DNA from: Planctomycetota bacterium
GTDB taxonomy: Bacteria; Planctomycetota; J058; JAJDCQ01
NCBI GenBank assembly: GCA_029260755.1
Contig: JAJDCQ010000173.1
Span: forward strand, 57,836 to 121,835
Reading direction: 5' to 3'
Length of the DNA: 64,000 nucleotides
The position numbers and the translations under genes were made by a program. The notes below the pieces were generated by a model. The model was not told the origin of the DNA, searched no databases, and worked only from the letters and a program-made list of their open reading frames with translations. Positions 33,234-43,000 of this stretch are shown here, piece by piece. Numbering within the stretch: position 1 is the stretch's first letter; every line of letters starts with the position of its first letter.

Positions 33234-36200
33234 ACGAACGCTCAACCAGCCGGGATTCCGATCGGCGGGCGGCTCGGCGACTACCGGATCGTCACCGAGC
33301 TCGGGCGAGGCGGGATGGGCGCGGTCTACCGCGCGCAGCACGTCGCGACCGGGGCCGACTGCGCACTCAAGGTGATCCTGCCTGACCCGGGCGGCCAGCC
33401 GCCCGATGCCCTCGATGTCGCGCGGTTCCGGCGCGAGGCGGAGCTGCTCGCGAGCGTCGATGCTCACCCGAACGTGGTCCGCGTCCACGCGGCGGGGGAG
33501 CAGAGCGGGACGCTCTTCTGCGCGATGGAGCTCGCCGAGGGAGAGTCGCTCTCGGCGCGCCTCGGTCGGGCCGGGCCGCTCCCCGCGGACGAGGCCGCGC
33601 GCCTCGTCGAGGGGATCGCCCAGGGGGTCGCCCACGTCCACGCCTGCGGCGTGCTCCACCGCGACCTCAAGCCGGCCAACGTGGTCGTCTCGCCCGAGGG
33701 GCGACCGCGGCTGCTCGACTTCGGCCTCGCCCTCGACCCGACCATGTCGCGGCTGACCCTGACCGGCGAGATCCTGGGTACGCCATCGTTCATGGCGCCC
33801 GAGCAGGTCGACCCCGCTTCGGCGGGCGCGGAGATCGGACCGGCGACCGATGTCTACGGCCTCGGCGGAATCCTCTACGCGCTGCTGACCGGCAAGCCGC
33901 CGATCAAGGATCGCGACCCCCACGTGGCGCTCCTCGCCGTCCACGACCACGACGCGACGCCGCCGTCGGTCCACGAGCCGGGCGTTCCCCGCGAGCTCGA
34001 GGCGATCTGCCTGCGCGCGCTGGAGAAGCTCCCGGCGCGGCGCTACGGCAGCGCCCTCGACCTCGCCGCCGATCTCGGGAGATGGCAGCGGGGCGAGCCG
34101 GTCGAGGCTCGCCCGCCCGGGACGCTCGGCCGGCTCTGGCGTCGGTCGGGTCGGCGCGGCCGAGCGGCGATCGTCGTCGGCGTCGCGGCGGCCGCGGCGC
34201 TCGCCATCGTCGTAGGAGCGCTCTCGGTGTGGCTGGCGTCGGTGGCCTACCGCGGGCGGGTCGAGACCGAGGTGAACGTCGAACGCGAGAGGTCCGCGCG
34301 CCAGGAGCTCGCCCGGCGCGTCGACGACGTCGTCACGGCGAGCTCGGACGCCGAGCGGCTCGAGCAGGCGCGGCAGCTCGACGCGTTCCTCGCGCGGGCG
34401 GACGACGAACGGCTCTCGGCCCGCGACGACCTCGCGCGAAGCTGGTGGTTCGCCGAGTCGCTCGCCGCCCTCGGAGGCGGTCGGACCGGCGACGACTTCA
34501 CGAGCTCCGAGATGTTCCGTCGCCTCGAGCTCTCCGACTCGGCGGAGCGTCTCGGGCTCTGGCGCGTCGCCCGCGCCGCTCGCTTCGAGGGACTCGACGC
34601 GCTCGCCGCGGCGCTCTATCCCAGGATGACCGAGGAGGAGCGCCACGAGATCGCTCGCGACGTCGCCGCGCGCCGGATCGAAGTGCCGACCTCTCTCCTC
34701 ATGGCTATGGTCGCCGACGCCGAGGACGGGCCCGCCGCCGTCCGCGACGCCGTGACCCGGAGCATCCTCGGCGCGATCGATCGGTGGACGGAAGCCGAGG
34801 GGGACGACGCGACGCTCGTCACCCTCGCGGAGCTCCTCTGGCGCCGCGACGGGCTCCTCCGTGGGGCCGACAAGGTGTCGCCCGCGACGGCGAGGGCGGT
34901 CTTCGCGTTCGTCGAGACTCGCCTCATCGCGTTCACGGCCGCCGACATCGCGTCCGAGCCGTCGCCGCAGCTCGTCGCGCTCGCCGCGCTCGCGGAGGTC
35001 GTCGCCGATCCCGCCGCGCTGGCGCGGCTGGGAGACCTGGTCGAAGGCGCCCTGAAGGCGAATCTCGGGCGCGTGCCAGCGGCGGCCCGCGGAGATGCAA
35101 CCCTCGCGCTCGTCGGTGTGCTCGAGCGCTCGGGCACCCTGCGCCCGGATCCGACGAGTCTGTCGGAGCTGGCGCCGGAGGAGGACGCGCTCCGATCCGT
35201 CATCGCACGTCTAAGTTGGCCGGAGGTGCTCTCGATGAGCCCGTGGGAGGTCGACCACGCCAGCCGCGCGCTGACGCTGCTCTACCGACGGCGGACGCTC
35301 CACGACGAGAACGAGATCCCCGGGGCGCTCGTCGATGCCGCGGGCCCGATCGAGGCGCTCCTCGACCGTGAGGTGGAACGCGGCGACCTGCCCGCCTGGG
35401 TGCTCGGCTGGATCGCGCGCCGGGCGCACGCCGCGCCCGGGCTTCGGAACGCCTCGTCGATCGCCAGCGAGGAGGTCCGGGACGGGATCGAGGGGCTCGC
35501 GAGCATGCTCCGGGCGAGGATGGAGGAGCTCACCGGGAGCGCGCGGGGCGATGAGTCGCTGTCGCTGATCGATCTCGCCGAGCGGACGCTCTCGCGGGCG
35601 CGGGCGCGCGAGCGCGAGGAGCAGGTCCGGATCGATCGACGGTCGCTCGCGCTCGCGTTCGATCACTTCCGAGCTCTGGCCGAGGGGCAGGGCCGCTACG
35701 TCGCCCCGGAGACGGCGGACGCGTTTCGCGACCTCCTCGAGATCCTCGAGGCGCGCGACCCGAGCGCCTACCGAAACCAGATCGGCGCGATGCTCGGGAG
35801 CCTTCGCCTCTTCGCAGACCGTGTCCTCGCCGCGCCGGCGGACGCGGCGGAGGACGCCGAGGCGCGCGAGCGGCAGCTCGACATCCTGACCGCGAGGGGA
35901 CCGCCGGATGACGAGGCGACCGCGGCCGTCGCGCGGATGGTCGAGCGCTCGCCGGAGATCGCGCTCTTCGTGAGCGAGGTGCGCGCGCGGCGCGATCGTT
36001 CCAGGGAAGCGCTCCGGGAGCTCGATGCGGTGATCTCGGGTCACTCGTCGCGCATACAGAAGCTGAGCCGGTTCGCGCTCCTGATCAAGGCGGAGCTGCT
36101 GCTCGAGCACGGCGAGATCGAGCAGGCGGAGAGCGTCCTCGTCTGGTCTCGGGAGGATCGATTCGGCTCTCGAGAGCAGTCGACCCAGCTCGAGAGGGAG

Positions 36201-36248
36201 CTGGGGGCGCGGATCGAGTCGGCGATCGAGGCCGCCCGAAGGAACTGA
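33234..36248 (+). CDS. Membrane-anchored Ser/Thr protein kinase; probable non-ATG (ACG) start
   Basis: About 1004 residues if started at ACG 33234. The frame contains no ATG, GTG, TTG or CTG between the in-frame stop at 33201 and the ATG at 33315, yet that ATG lies inside the Gly-rich loop (GRGGMGAVY) and would delete the first strand GDYRIVTEL. GAGGAGG at 33222-33228 is five bases before ACG-AAC-GCT, so ACG is the best-placed initiator. Kinase motifs are ALKVILP, HRDLKPANVVV and LLDFGLAL (true DFG), then GTPSFMAPEQ. A membrane helix (IVVGVAAAAALAIVVGALSV) separates it from a ~670-residue helical domain with no recognised repeats. Sequencing error is an alternative. Confidence 0.85.
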   Translation, partial: TNAQPAGIPIGGRLGDYRIVTELGRGGMGAVYRAQHVATGADCALKVILPDPGGQPPDALDVARFRREAELLASVDAHPNVVRVHAAGEQSGTLFCAMELAEGESLSARLGRAGPLPADEAARLVEGIAQGVAHVHACGVLHRDLKPANVVVSPEGRPRLLDFGLALDPTMSRLTLTGEILGTPSFMAPEQVDPASAGAEIGPATDVYGLGGILYALLTGKPPIKDRDPHVALLAVHDHDATPPSVHEPGVPRELEAICLRALEKLPARRYGSALDLAADLGRWQRGEPVEARPPGTLGRLWRRSGRRGRAAIVVGVAAAAALAIVVGALSVWLASVAYRGRVETEVNVERERSARQELARRVDDVVTASSDAERLEQARQLDAFLARADDERLSARDDLARSWWFAESLAALGGGRTGDDFTSSEMFRRLELSDSAERLGLWRVARAARFEGLDALAAALYPRMTEEERHEIARDVAARRIEVPTSLLMAMVADAEDGPAAVRDAVTRSILGAIDRWTEAEGDDATLVTLAELLWRRDGLLRGADKVSPATARAVFAFVETRLIAFTAADIASEPSPQLVALAALAEVVADPAALARLGDLVEGALKANLGRVPAAARGDATLALVGVLERSGTLRPDPTSLSELAPEEDALRSVIARLSWPEVLSMSPWEVDHASRALTLLYRRRTLHDENEIPGALVDAAGPIEALLDREVERGDLPAWVLGWIARRAHAAPGLRNASSIASEEVRDGIEGLASMLRARMEELTGSARGDESLSLIDLAERTLSRARAREREEQVRIDRRSLALAFDHFRALAEGQGRYVAPETADAFRDLLEILEARDPSAYRNQIGAMLGSLRLFADRVLAAPADAAEDAEARERQLDILTARGPPDDEATAAVARMVERSPEIALFVSEVRARRDRSREALRELDAVISGHSSRIQKLSRFALLIKAELLLEHGEIEQAESVLVWSREDRFGSREQSTQLERELGARIESAIEAARRN

Positions 36249-36292
36249 GCGCCGCGGAGCGAACCAGGGTCGACGTGACGGCGCGACCCGCT

Positions 36293-36367
36293 CGCCGTGG
36301 TCCGGGGGGCCCCCTCACTTCATTGTCGCACGGCTCGATCGTGTCTGGAAGTTCGGGTCGCGGCGAC
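36293..36367. repeat. 75-base dispersed repeat, family D copy 1
   Basis: This matches 53101-53176 across its length: CGCCGTGGTCC, a GGGGG/CCCCC inverted repeat, CATTGTCGCA, and GGAAG then TCGGGTCGC with GCGAC. It lies in the 150-base gap between the third kinase and the convergent lipoprotein gene. No gene is seen in the gap. Confidence 0.6.
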
Positions 36368-36398
36368 GCGGGCGCTGCGAGGCGCGCCGGAGCGGCGC

Positions 36399-36980
36399 TC
36401 ACGGCCCGTGGAACGGGCCGCCCATGATCATGGCCATCCCGATCGGCGCCGTCGCGAGATCGACCGCCAGGGCCATCGGGAGGAACGCGATCCGAACGAG
36501 GGCGGAGATCGCCTGCCTCGAAAGGGTGCGACGCCGGGACCGCCCGAGGTCGACCTGCGCGATCACCCTGGCGTTCGCGTAGAGGTCGACGAGGGGGCCG
36601 CCGGTCCAGAATGGCCCATCGCGGGGCGGCGCGAGCGGCTGCGCCAGCGGCTCGAGGGGAGCGTGCGCATCGAACGCGGCGTCGACCGACTGGAGCCGGT
36701 CCGACCCGGGCGCGAGCATGCCCTCCTGGACGACGCCGTCGTCGTACTCGGCGCGGAGGCGGTAGGCGCGCTCGCCGGCGGGCGAGCCCTCGAGGAGGAC
36801 CAGCGTCGGCGCGGGTGCGAGCTCGAGGGCGGTGGCGAAGCCCTCGACCATCGTCGAGACGCAGCCGGATCCTGCGAAGAGGCACGAGGCGGACAGGACG
36901 ACGGCGGCGACTGTCCGACGACGAGGCTGGGCCGGGCGAGATCCGGCGGCGCGTGGGGCGGGGCGAACGAGCGGTTGCAC
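36399..36980 (-). CDS. Small lipoprotein, possibly YceK/YidQ-like
   Basis: This is 193 residues from GTG 36980, chosen because GAGGAGGT lies seven bases upstream. A basic, proline-rich N-terminus is followed by a lipoprotein signal (VAAVVLSASCLFAGSGC). The mature part contains YRLRAEYDDGVV, GPFWTGGPLVDLYANARV and a C-terminal hydrophobic block LPMALAVDLATAPIGMAM. The WTGG.LVDL and LP...VDL..API arrangement recalls the YceK/YidQ lipoprotein family, but similarity is weak. It lies 112 bases downstream of the polyketide synthase gene on the same strand and could be co-transcribed. No catalytic residues are evident. Confidence 0.65.
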   Translation of the reverse strand: MQPLVRPAPRAAGSRPAQPRRRTVAAVVLSASCLFAGSGCVSTMVEGFATALELAPAPTLVLLEGSPAGERAYRLRAEYDDGVVQEGMLAPGSDRLQSVDAAFDAHAPLEPLAQPLAPPRDGPFWTGGPLVDLYANARVIAQVDLGRSRRRTLSRQAISALVRIAFLPMALAVDLATAPIGMAMIMGGPFHGP

Positions 36981-37092
36981 GGGCGAGACCTCCTCTCGGG
37001 TCAGCCTCACTCTGCCCGATCGGCGCGCCACCAGCGACGAATCGCCAGGAGCCTGAACGTTTCTCCGTGCGAAAGATTGATCCCGGGCCGCC

Positions 37093-40000
37093 TCAGCGCT
37101 CCGTCGGCGATTTCCCGTCGTCGTCCATCTCGAGGACGATCTTCCCGATGCTCGCGCGCTCGCGGAGCAGCCGGAGCGCCTCGGGCGCCTCCGCGAGCGG
37201 GAGGCGGTGACCGCCGCTCGGGCGGATCGCGCCGCTCGCCAGGTGCTCGAGGAGGCGCGCGGCGTGCTCGGCGAAGCGGTCGGGCCGGTCGTCGAGGCGG
37301 CCGACGTTCACCGCGTGGAAGCTCTGCGCCGCGGCGAAGAGCGCGACCGGGTCGATCGCGGCGGTCGGGACGAGGCCGGCGGCGCCGATCTCGACGAAGC
37401 GGCCGCCGGGTCGGAGGACCGAGAGGCCGCGGGCGATCGCGTCGCCGGCGAGGGAGTCTACGATCACGTCGACGCCCTCTCCGCCGGTGAGGTCGCGGAC
37501 GGCGTCGGCGAAGTCGACCTCGCGGTAGGCGATCGGATGGTGGACGCCGAGCTGCCGGAGGCGGGCGAGCTTCGCCTCGGAGCCGGCGGTTCCGAAGACG
37601 GTCGCGCCGCCGTGGAGGGCGAGCTGGACGCACGCGGTGCCGGTGGCGCCCGCGGCGGCCTGGATGAGGACGCGCTCGCCGGGGCGGAGGCGGGCGGCCT
37701 GCTCGAGGCAGGCGATCGCGGTCATGCCGGCGATGAGGATGCCCGCTCCATCGGCGAACGAGGTGGCGGCCGGCAGCCGGACGCAGGCGCCGCGGGGCAC
37801 GAGCGCGACGCGTGACCATCCGCCCGCGCGAGGCATCGCGGCGACGCGGTCGCCGGGGGTGAGGTCGTCGACGCCGGCGCCGACGGCGGTGACGAGGCCG
37901 GCGACCTCGTGACCGGGCACGAAGCGGCGAGCGGCGATGCGCGGGTGGCGGCCGGCGACGCCGAGGAGATCGATGAAGTTGACGCCGGCGGCGCGGACGG
38001 CGATCGCGACCTCGCCCGGCCCGGGCGAGGGCTCGGGGGCGGGGCCGGGCCGGAGGGCGAGACCGGCGGCGTCGAGGTCGACGAGCCACGCGTCGAGGTC
38101 GGACGGGATCGCATCGTCGGACGGGATCGCATCGTCGGTCGGGCCGGCCGGGGCCGAACCGGCCGCACGCGTCGCAGCGTCCCGCGCATCGTGGATCGCG
38201 CGAGCCCCCCCCATCGGGGGAGATGGCGTCACGACGGGAAAAGAGTTCATCCGATTCGAGTCCGCGCTCGCGAGCTCGCCCTCGAGGTGATCGGTCAGCG
38301 CCTCGAGGCTCGGATGCTCGAAGAGCAGCGTCGGGTAGAGCCGCACCCCGTAGCGACTCTCGATCCGGCGCACGACGTCGACGGCGAGGAGCGAGTCGAC
38401 GCCGAGCTGCGCGAACGGCGTCCGCGGGTCGATCTGCGCCGCGCCGACCCGGAGCGCCGCCGCGAGCGTCTCGCGGACGAACGCTCCGATCGGGGGCGGC
38501 GGACCGCTCGCCGCCGGCGACGCCATCGGCGCGACGCCGCTGGCCGGCACGACGGGCACGGCCGTCGCCGGCGCGGCGGCGCGGTCGAACCCCGCCCGCA
38601 GTCGCGCCTCGCGGCTCGGCTCGAGGATCGCGACGGTGCACTGGCGCACGCCCTGCGCCGCCGCCTCGAGGACGGACAGGAACGCAGCGGCTCCCTGTTC
38701 GCGTTCGAGCGGCGTCAGGCTCTCCTCCTCGAACCGCTCGGTCGTCCCCGCGCCCGCGGTCATGCCGACGCGATTCCACGGGCCCCAGCCGACCGAGATC
38801 ACGCGCGTCCGGCCGAGGTCGAGCCGGCGCGCCGTCCCGTCGAGCCACGCGTTCGCCGCGGCGTAGTCTCCCTGGCCGGGCCGACCGAACAGCCCGGCGA
38901 GGGATGACGTCAGGACGAGCACGTCGAGGTCGGCGTCGGCGAGGACATCGAGCAGCACGCGCGCGCCGTCGACCTTCGGGCGCCTCACGGCGCGCGCCCG
39001 CGCGGGTCCGTCGCCCCGGTCGCGATCGCGGATCAGCCCCTCGTCCAGAACGCCGGCCGCGTGGACGACGCCGTGGAGCGGCCCCCAGCGGAGCTCGGCG
39101 GTGCGGCGCGCGGCGCGCATCGCCGCGGCGTCGGCCACATCCGCCTGGACGTAGAGGGGCGCGCCGCCCTCGGCCTCGATCAGCTCGAGCACGCCCGGCG
39201 GCGGCTCCTGGCTCCGCCCGGTGATGAGGATCCGCGATGCGTCCTCGGCGAGCTTGCGGGCGATCGCCAGGCCGACCCCGCCGCCGCCGCCGGTGATCCA
39301 CCACCGCCCGCGCGTGCGGACCAGGTTCTCGCTCCTGGCGTCGAAGGCGATCGCGTCGAGGCGGGGGAGGAGGCGCCGGCCCGATCCGTCGTGTCGAACG
39401 TGGAGTCGCGCGCGCGCCCGACGGAGCTCGCCGAGGGTGGCGTCGGCGACCTCGGTCGCCGACGCGTCGGGCTCGACTTCGAGGACGCGCGGCCGGAGGG
39501 CCGGCTCCTCGACGGCGAGGACGCGGACGAGCCCGGCCGTTCCCGGGTCGGTCGTGACGACGAGGAGATCGGCGAGCTCGACGCCGGCGCGGGCGAGCGA
39601 GGCGGCGACGGCGACGAGGCGTTCGTGGGACGCCTCGACGATCACGAGCCGCGCGCCGGCCAGCCCCGCGAGGTCGGAATCCGCCTCGAGACGGTCGACG
39701 GCGACTCCGTCCGCGTCGAGGCGCTGCGCAATGAGGGGCGCCGCGCCGTCGCCCGATCCGGAGACGACGACGCGCCCGGTCGGCGCGGCGTCCTCGGCGG
39801 GAGCCTCGTCGGGCGCCCAGCGGAGCGCGTGGAGGGCGACCCTGGGGAGGTCCGTCGCGCGCTTGAGGGCCACGTTCGAGAGGCGGATCAGCACCCGCCC
39901 CGCGTCGTCGGCGAGGGTGACGTCGACCCGGAAGCTCACCGAGTCACGTTCGAGAGCGCTCCGCAGTCGAACGTGGCACCGCCGCGCGGCGGGGCGGTCG

Positions 40001-43000
40001 TCCTCGCCGGGACGCGCCGCGGGGCCGAGCTGCACCGCGCCGATCGCGAAGCCGAGGAAGCACGGGTTCGCGTCGGTCGCCTCGTGGTCGAGGGTGAGCG
40101 CGGCGATCGCCTGCATCGCTCCGTCACCGGGGGCGGGGTCGAGGGCGAACCCGCGCGGAGCGCCGCGCGGCGCGCGGAGGTCGGCGACGACGTCGTGCTC
40201 GCCGCGACGGAGCGGGCCGAGTGCGCGCATCGTCGACCCGTAGGAGAGCCCGCTCGCGGCGAGATGGGCGTAGACGCGCGGGGGCGCGACGGGGCTCGGG
40301 CATCGCGCCGCGAGGGCCTCGTCGTCGAGATCGTCGATGGGCTCGTCCGGGTCGGTGGCGACGGCTGCCGAGAGATGGTCGGTCCAGGCGGCATCGTCGC
40401 CGGCGTCCGCGAGGCGGCTCGAGACGACGACGCGCTCGGCGCCGTCGGCGGCGCGGAGGACGGCGGCGCGGAGGACGCGCGGGTGGTCCTCGGCGAGGGC
40501 GAGGGGGCGCCCGATGATCACGTCGCGGAGCCCGCGCGGCGCGCCGTGAACGCGGGCGAGCGCGGCGAGGGCGCGATCGATGAGGAGGACGGCCGGCGCG
40601 ATCGGTCGGTCGTGGGCGAGGTGGTCGCGGATCGGGGCGGCGTCGGGGAGCGCGACGGGCTCCATGATCGGCTCGCCGACGATCTCGCCGGCGATCGACA
40701 CGGCGGTCTCTCCGGCGATCGACGCGGCGGTCTCTCGGGTCGCGCCGTCGCGCGCAACCGGCGCGTTGCGCCCCATTCCCCCCCTCGATGGGGGGAATGG
40801 GATGGCTTCCGATGAAAAGTGCGTCGGGTCGGGCGCGGCGCCGTCGATCGGCGATGCCTCGATCGCGAGGTGCCGTCGCCGATACGGATACGGCGGCAAC
40901 GCGATCCGCCTCCGCCGCCGCCCCGCCCCCGGTCGCACCAGCCGGCGCGGGTCGACGCTCGCCCCCGCCTCGAACAGCCGCGCGATCGCGCTCGCCGTCC
41001 CCTCCCAGCCCCCCAGGCTCTTCCGCACGATCGGCACCGCGCAGACGTCCGCCCGCGCCGCCAGCGTCTGCTCGATGCAGTGGCTCAGCGACCCCGTCCC
41101 CGCCGCCTCGACGAACACGCACCCCCCGCCCGCCGCCGCCGACTCGACCGCCCGCGCGAACAGCACCGGCTCTCGGAGCTGGTCGATCCAGTAGTCGCGC
41201 CGCGCCATCCGCAACGGCTCGCCCGTCATCGTCGAGACGAACGGGATCGTCGGCGCCCTCGGCTCCACGCCCTCGAGCGCGCGCGCGAACGCCTCCTGCG
41301 CCGGCTTCATGAGCGGCCCGTGCGCCGCCGCGCCGATCCGGAGCGCCCGCGCCGCGATCCCCGCCGCCTCGAGCGACGCCATCGTCGCCTCGACCGCCGG
41401 CGTCCGCCCCGAGATCACCACCTGGCGCGGCTCGTTGATCGCCGCGATGGCGACCTCGTCGCGCCGACCCTCGAGGTGCGGCCGCACCTCGTGCTCCGGC
41501 GCAAACACTGCGGCCATCCGACCCGGCTCGGTCGCCGCCATCGCCCGGCCTCGCGCGATGATGAGCTCGACCGCCTCCTCCAGGGTGAAGACGCCCGCGA
41601 CCGTCGCCGCCACGTACTCGCCGGCGCTGTGGCCGAGGACCGCGTCCGGCTTGATCCCGAGCGCGAGGACGAACCGCGCCAGCGCCCAGCCGATCGCGAA
41701 GACGACCGGCTGCGCGTTCTCGATCCGGTCGAGCTCGTTCGCATCGCCTCCCCACACGAGCTCCCCGAGCGGCCGGCCCAGGCGCGAGCCGACGAGCGCC
41801 GCGACGCGCTCGAACGCGCTCGCGAAGCTCGGCTCCTCGCGCAGGTGCTCCGCCATCCCGGGCCACTGCGAGCCCGGCCCGGCGAACGCGAGGACGACGC
41901 GCGGCGTCCGCGGCGCCCGACGATCGACGGCAGGCTCGCGCGCGAGCGCGTCGAGCGTCGCGATCGTCTCGTCGAGCGACCCGGCCACGATCCCGCGCCG
42001 CGCGGGCCAGCGGTCGGCCCGGTCGTGGATCCGCGCGATCGCGTCGGACAGGGCGACTCCGTCGGGCAGGCGGGCGAGCAGGTCGCGGTACGACGCGGCC
42101 ATCCTCGGGATGTCGGCGTCGCTCGGCGCGGTCAGGCAGAGCGGCTCGAACGCCCGCCCCGACCTCCCCGGCGCGCCGTCGCCCGCCTCGCCGTCGCTCG
42201 CTTCGCCCGGCTCGTTCGCCCCCGGCGCCTCCTCGACGATGACGTGGCAGTTCGTTCCCCCGATCCCGAGGCTGCTCACGCTCGCCCGCCGCGGGGCGCC
42301 TCCCGCCGGGCTCGCCCACGCCTCGAGCGCCTCGGCCGCCCGGAACGGCGTCCGCGCGAAGCCGATCCGCGGGTCGGCGTCGGCGGCGCCGATCGATGGC
42401 GGCACGGCGCGGTTCCGGAGCGCGAGGAGCGTCTTGATGAGGCTCGTCACGCCGGCCGCCACGTAGAGGTGACCGACGTTTCCCTTCACGCTTCCGATCG
42501 GGATCGACCCGGTCGGCGGGCTCGCCGACTCCGCGAAGACCTGCGCCAGGGCGCGCACCTCGACCGGATCGCCGACGCGCGTGCCCGCCGCGTGCGCCTC
42601 GACGAGGCCGACGCTCCCCGCCTCGATGCCCGCGTCGGCGAGGGCGGCCGCCACGACCGCCCGCTGTCCGGCCGGGTTCGGCGCCATCGCCGACAGCGCG
42701 CCGCCGTCGTTGTTGACCGCGCCCCCGCGGATCACCCCCAGGACGCGGTCGCCGTCCTCGATCGCCCGCTGCAGCGGCTTGAGGACGACGCAGCCCGCGC
42801 CCTCGCCCGGCACGAAGCCGTCCGCCTCGCGGCCGAACGGCTCGCACCGTCCGCGCGGGCTGAGGACGCCGGCCTGGCTGAACAGGATGAACGGGACCGG
42901 CGTCAGGTGGAGCTCGACGCCGCCGGCGATCGCGAGGTCGCACGCGCCGGCCCGCAGGCTCGCCACCGCCTGGTGAACCGCCACGAGCGATGTGGCGCAC

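Noticed and set aside
33315..33320. ATG 33315 as the start of the third kinase
   Set aside because: It lies within the Gly-rich loop and would remove the first kinase strand; there is no ribosome-binding site directly upstream, whereas GAGGAGG precedes the ACG at 33234.
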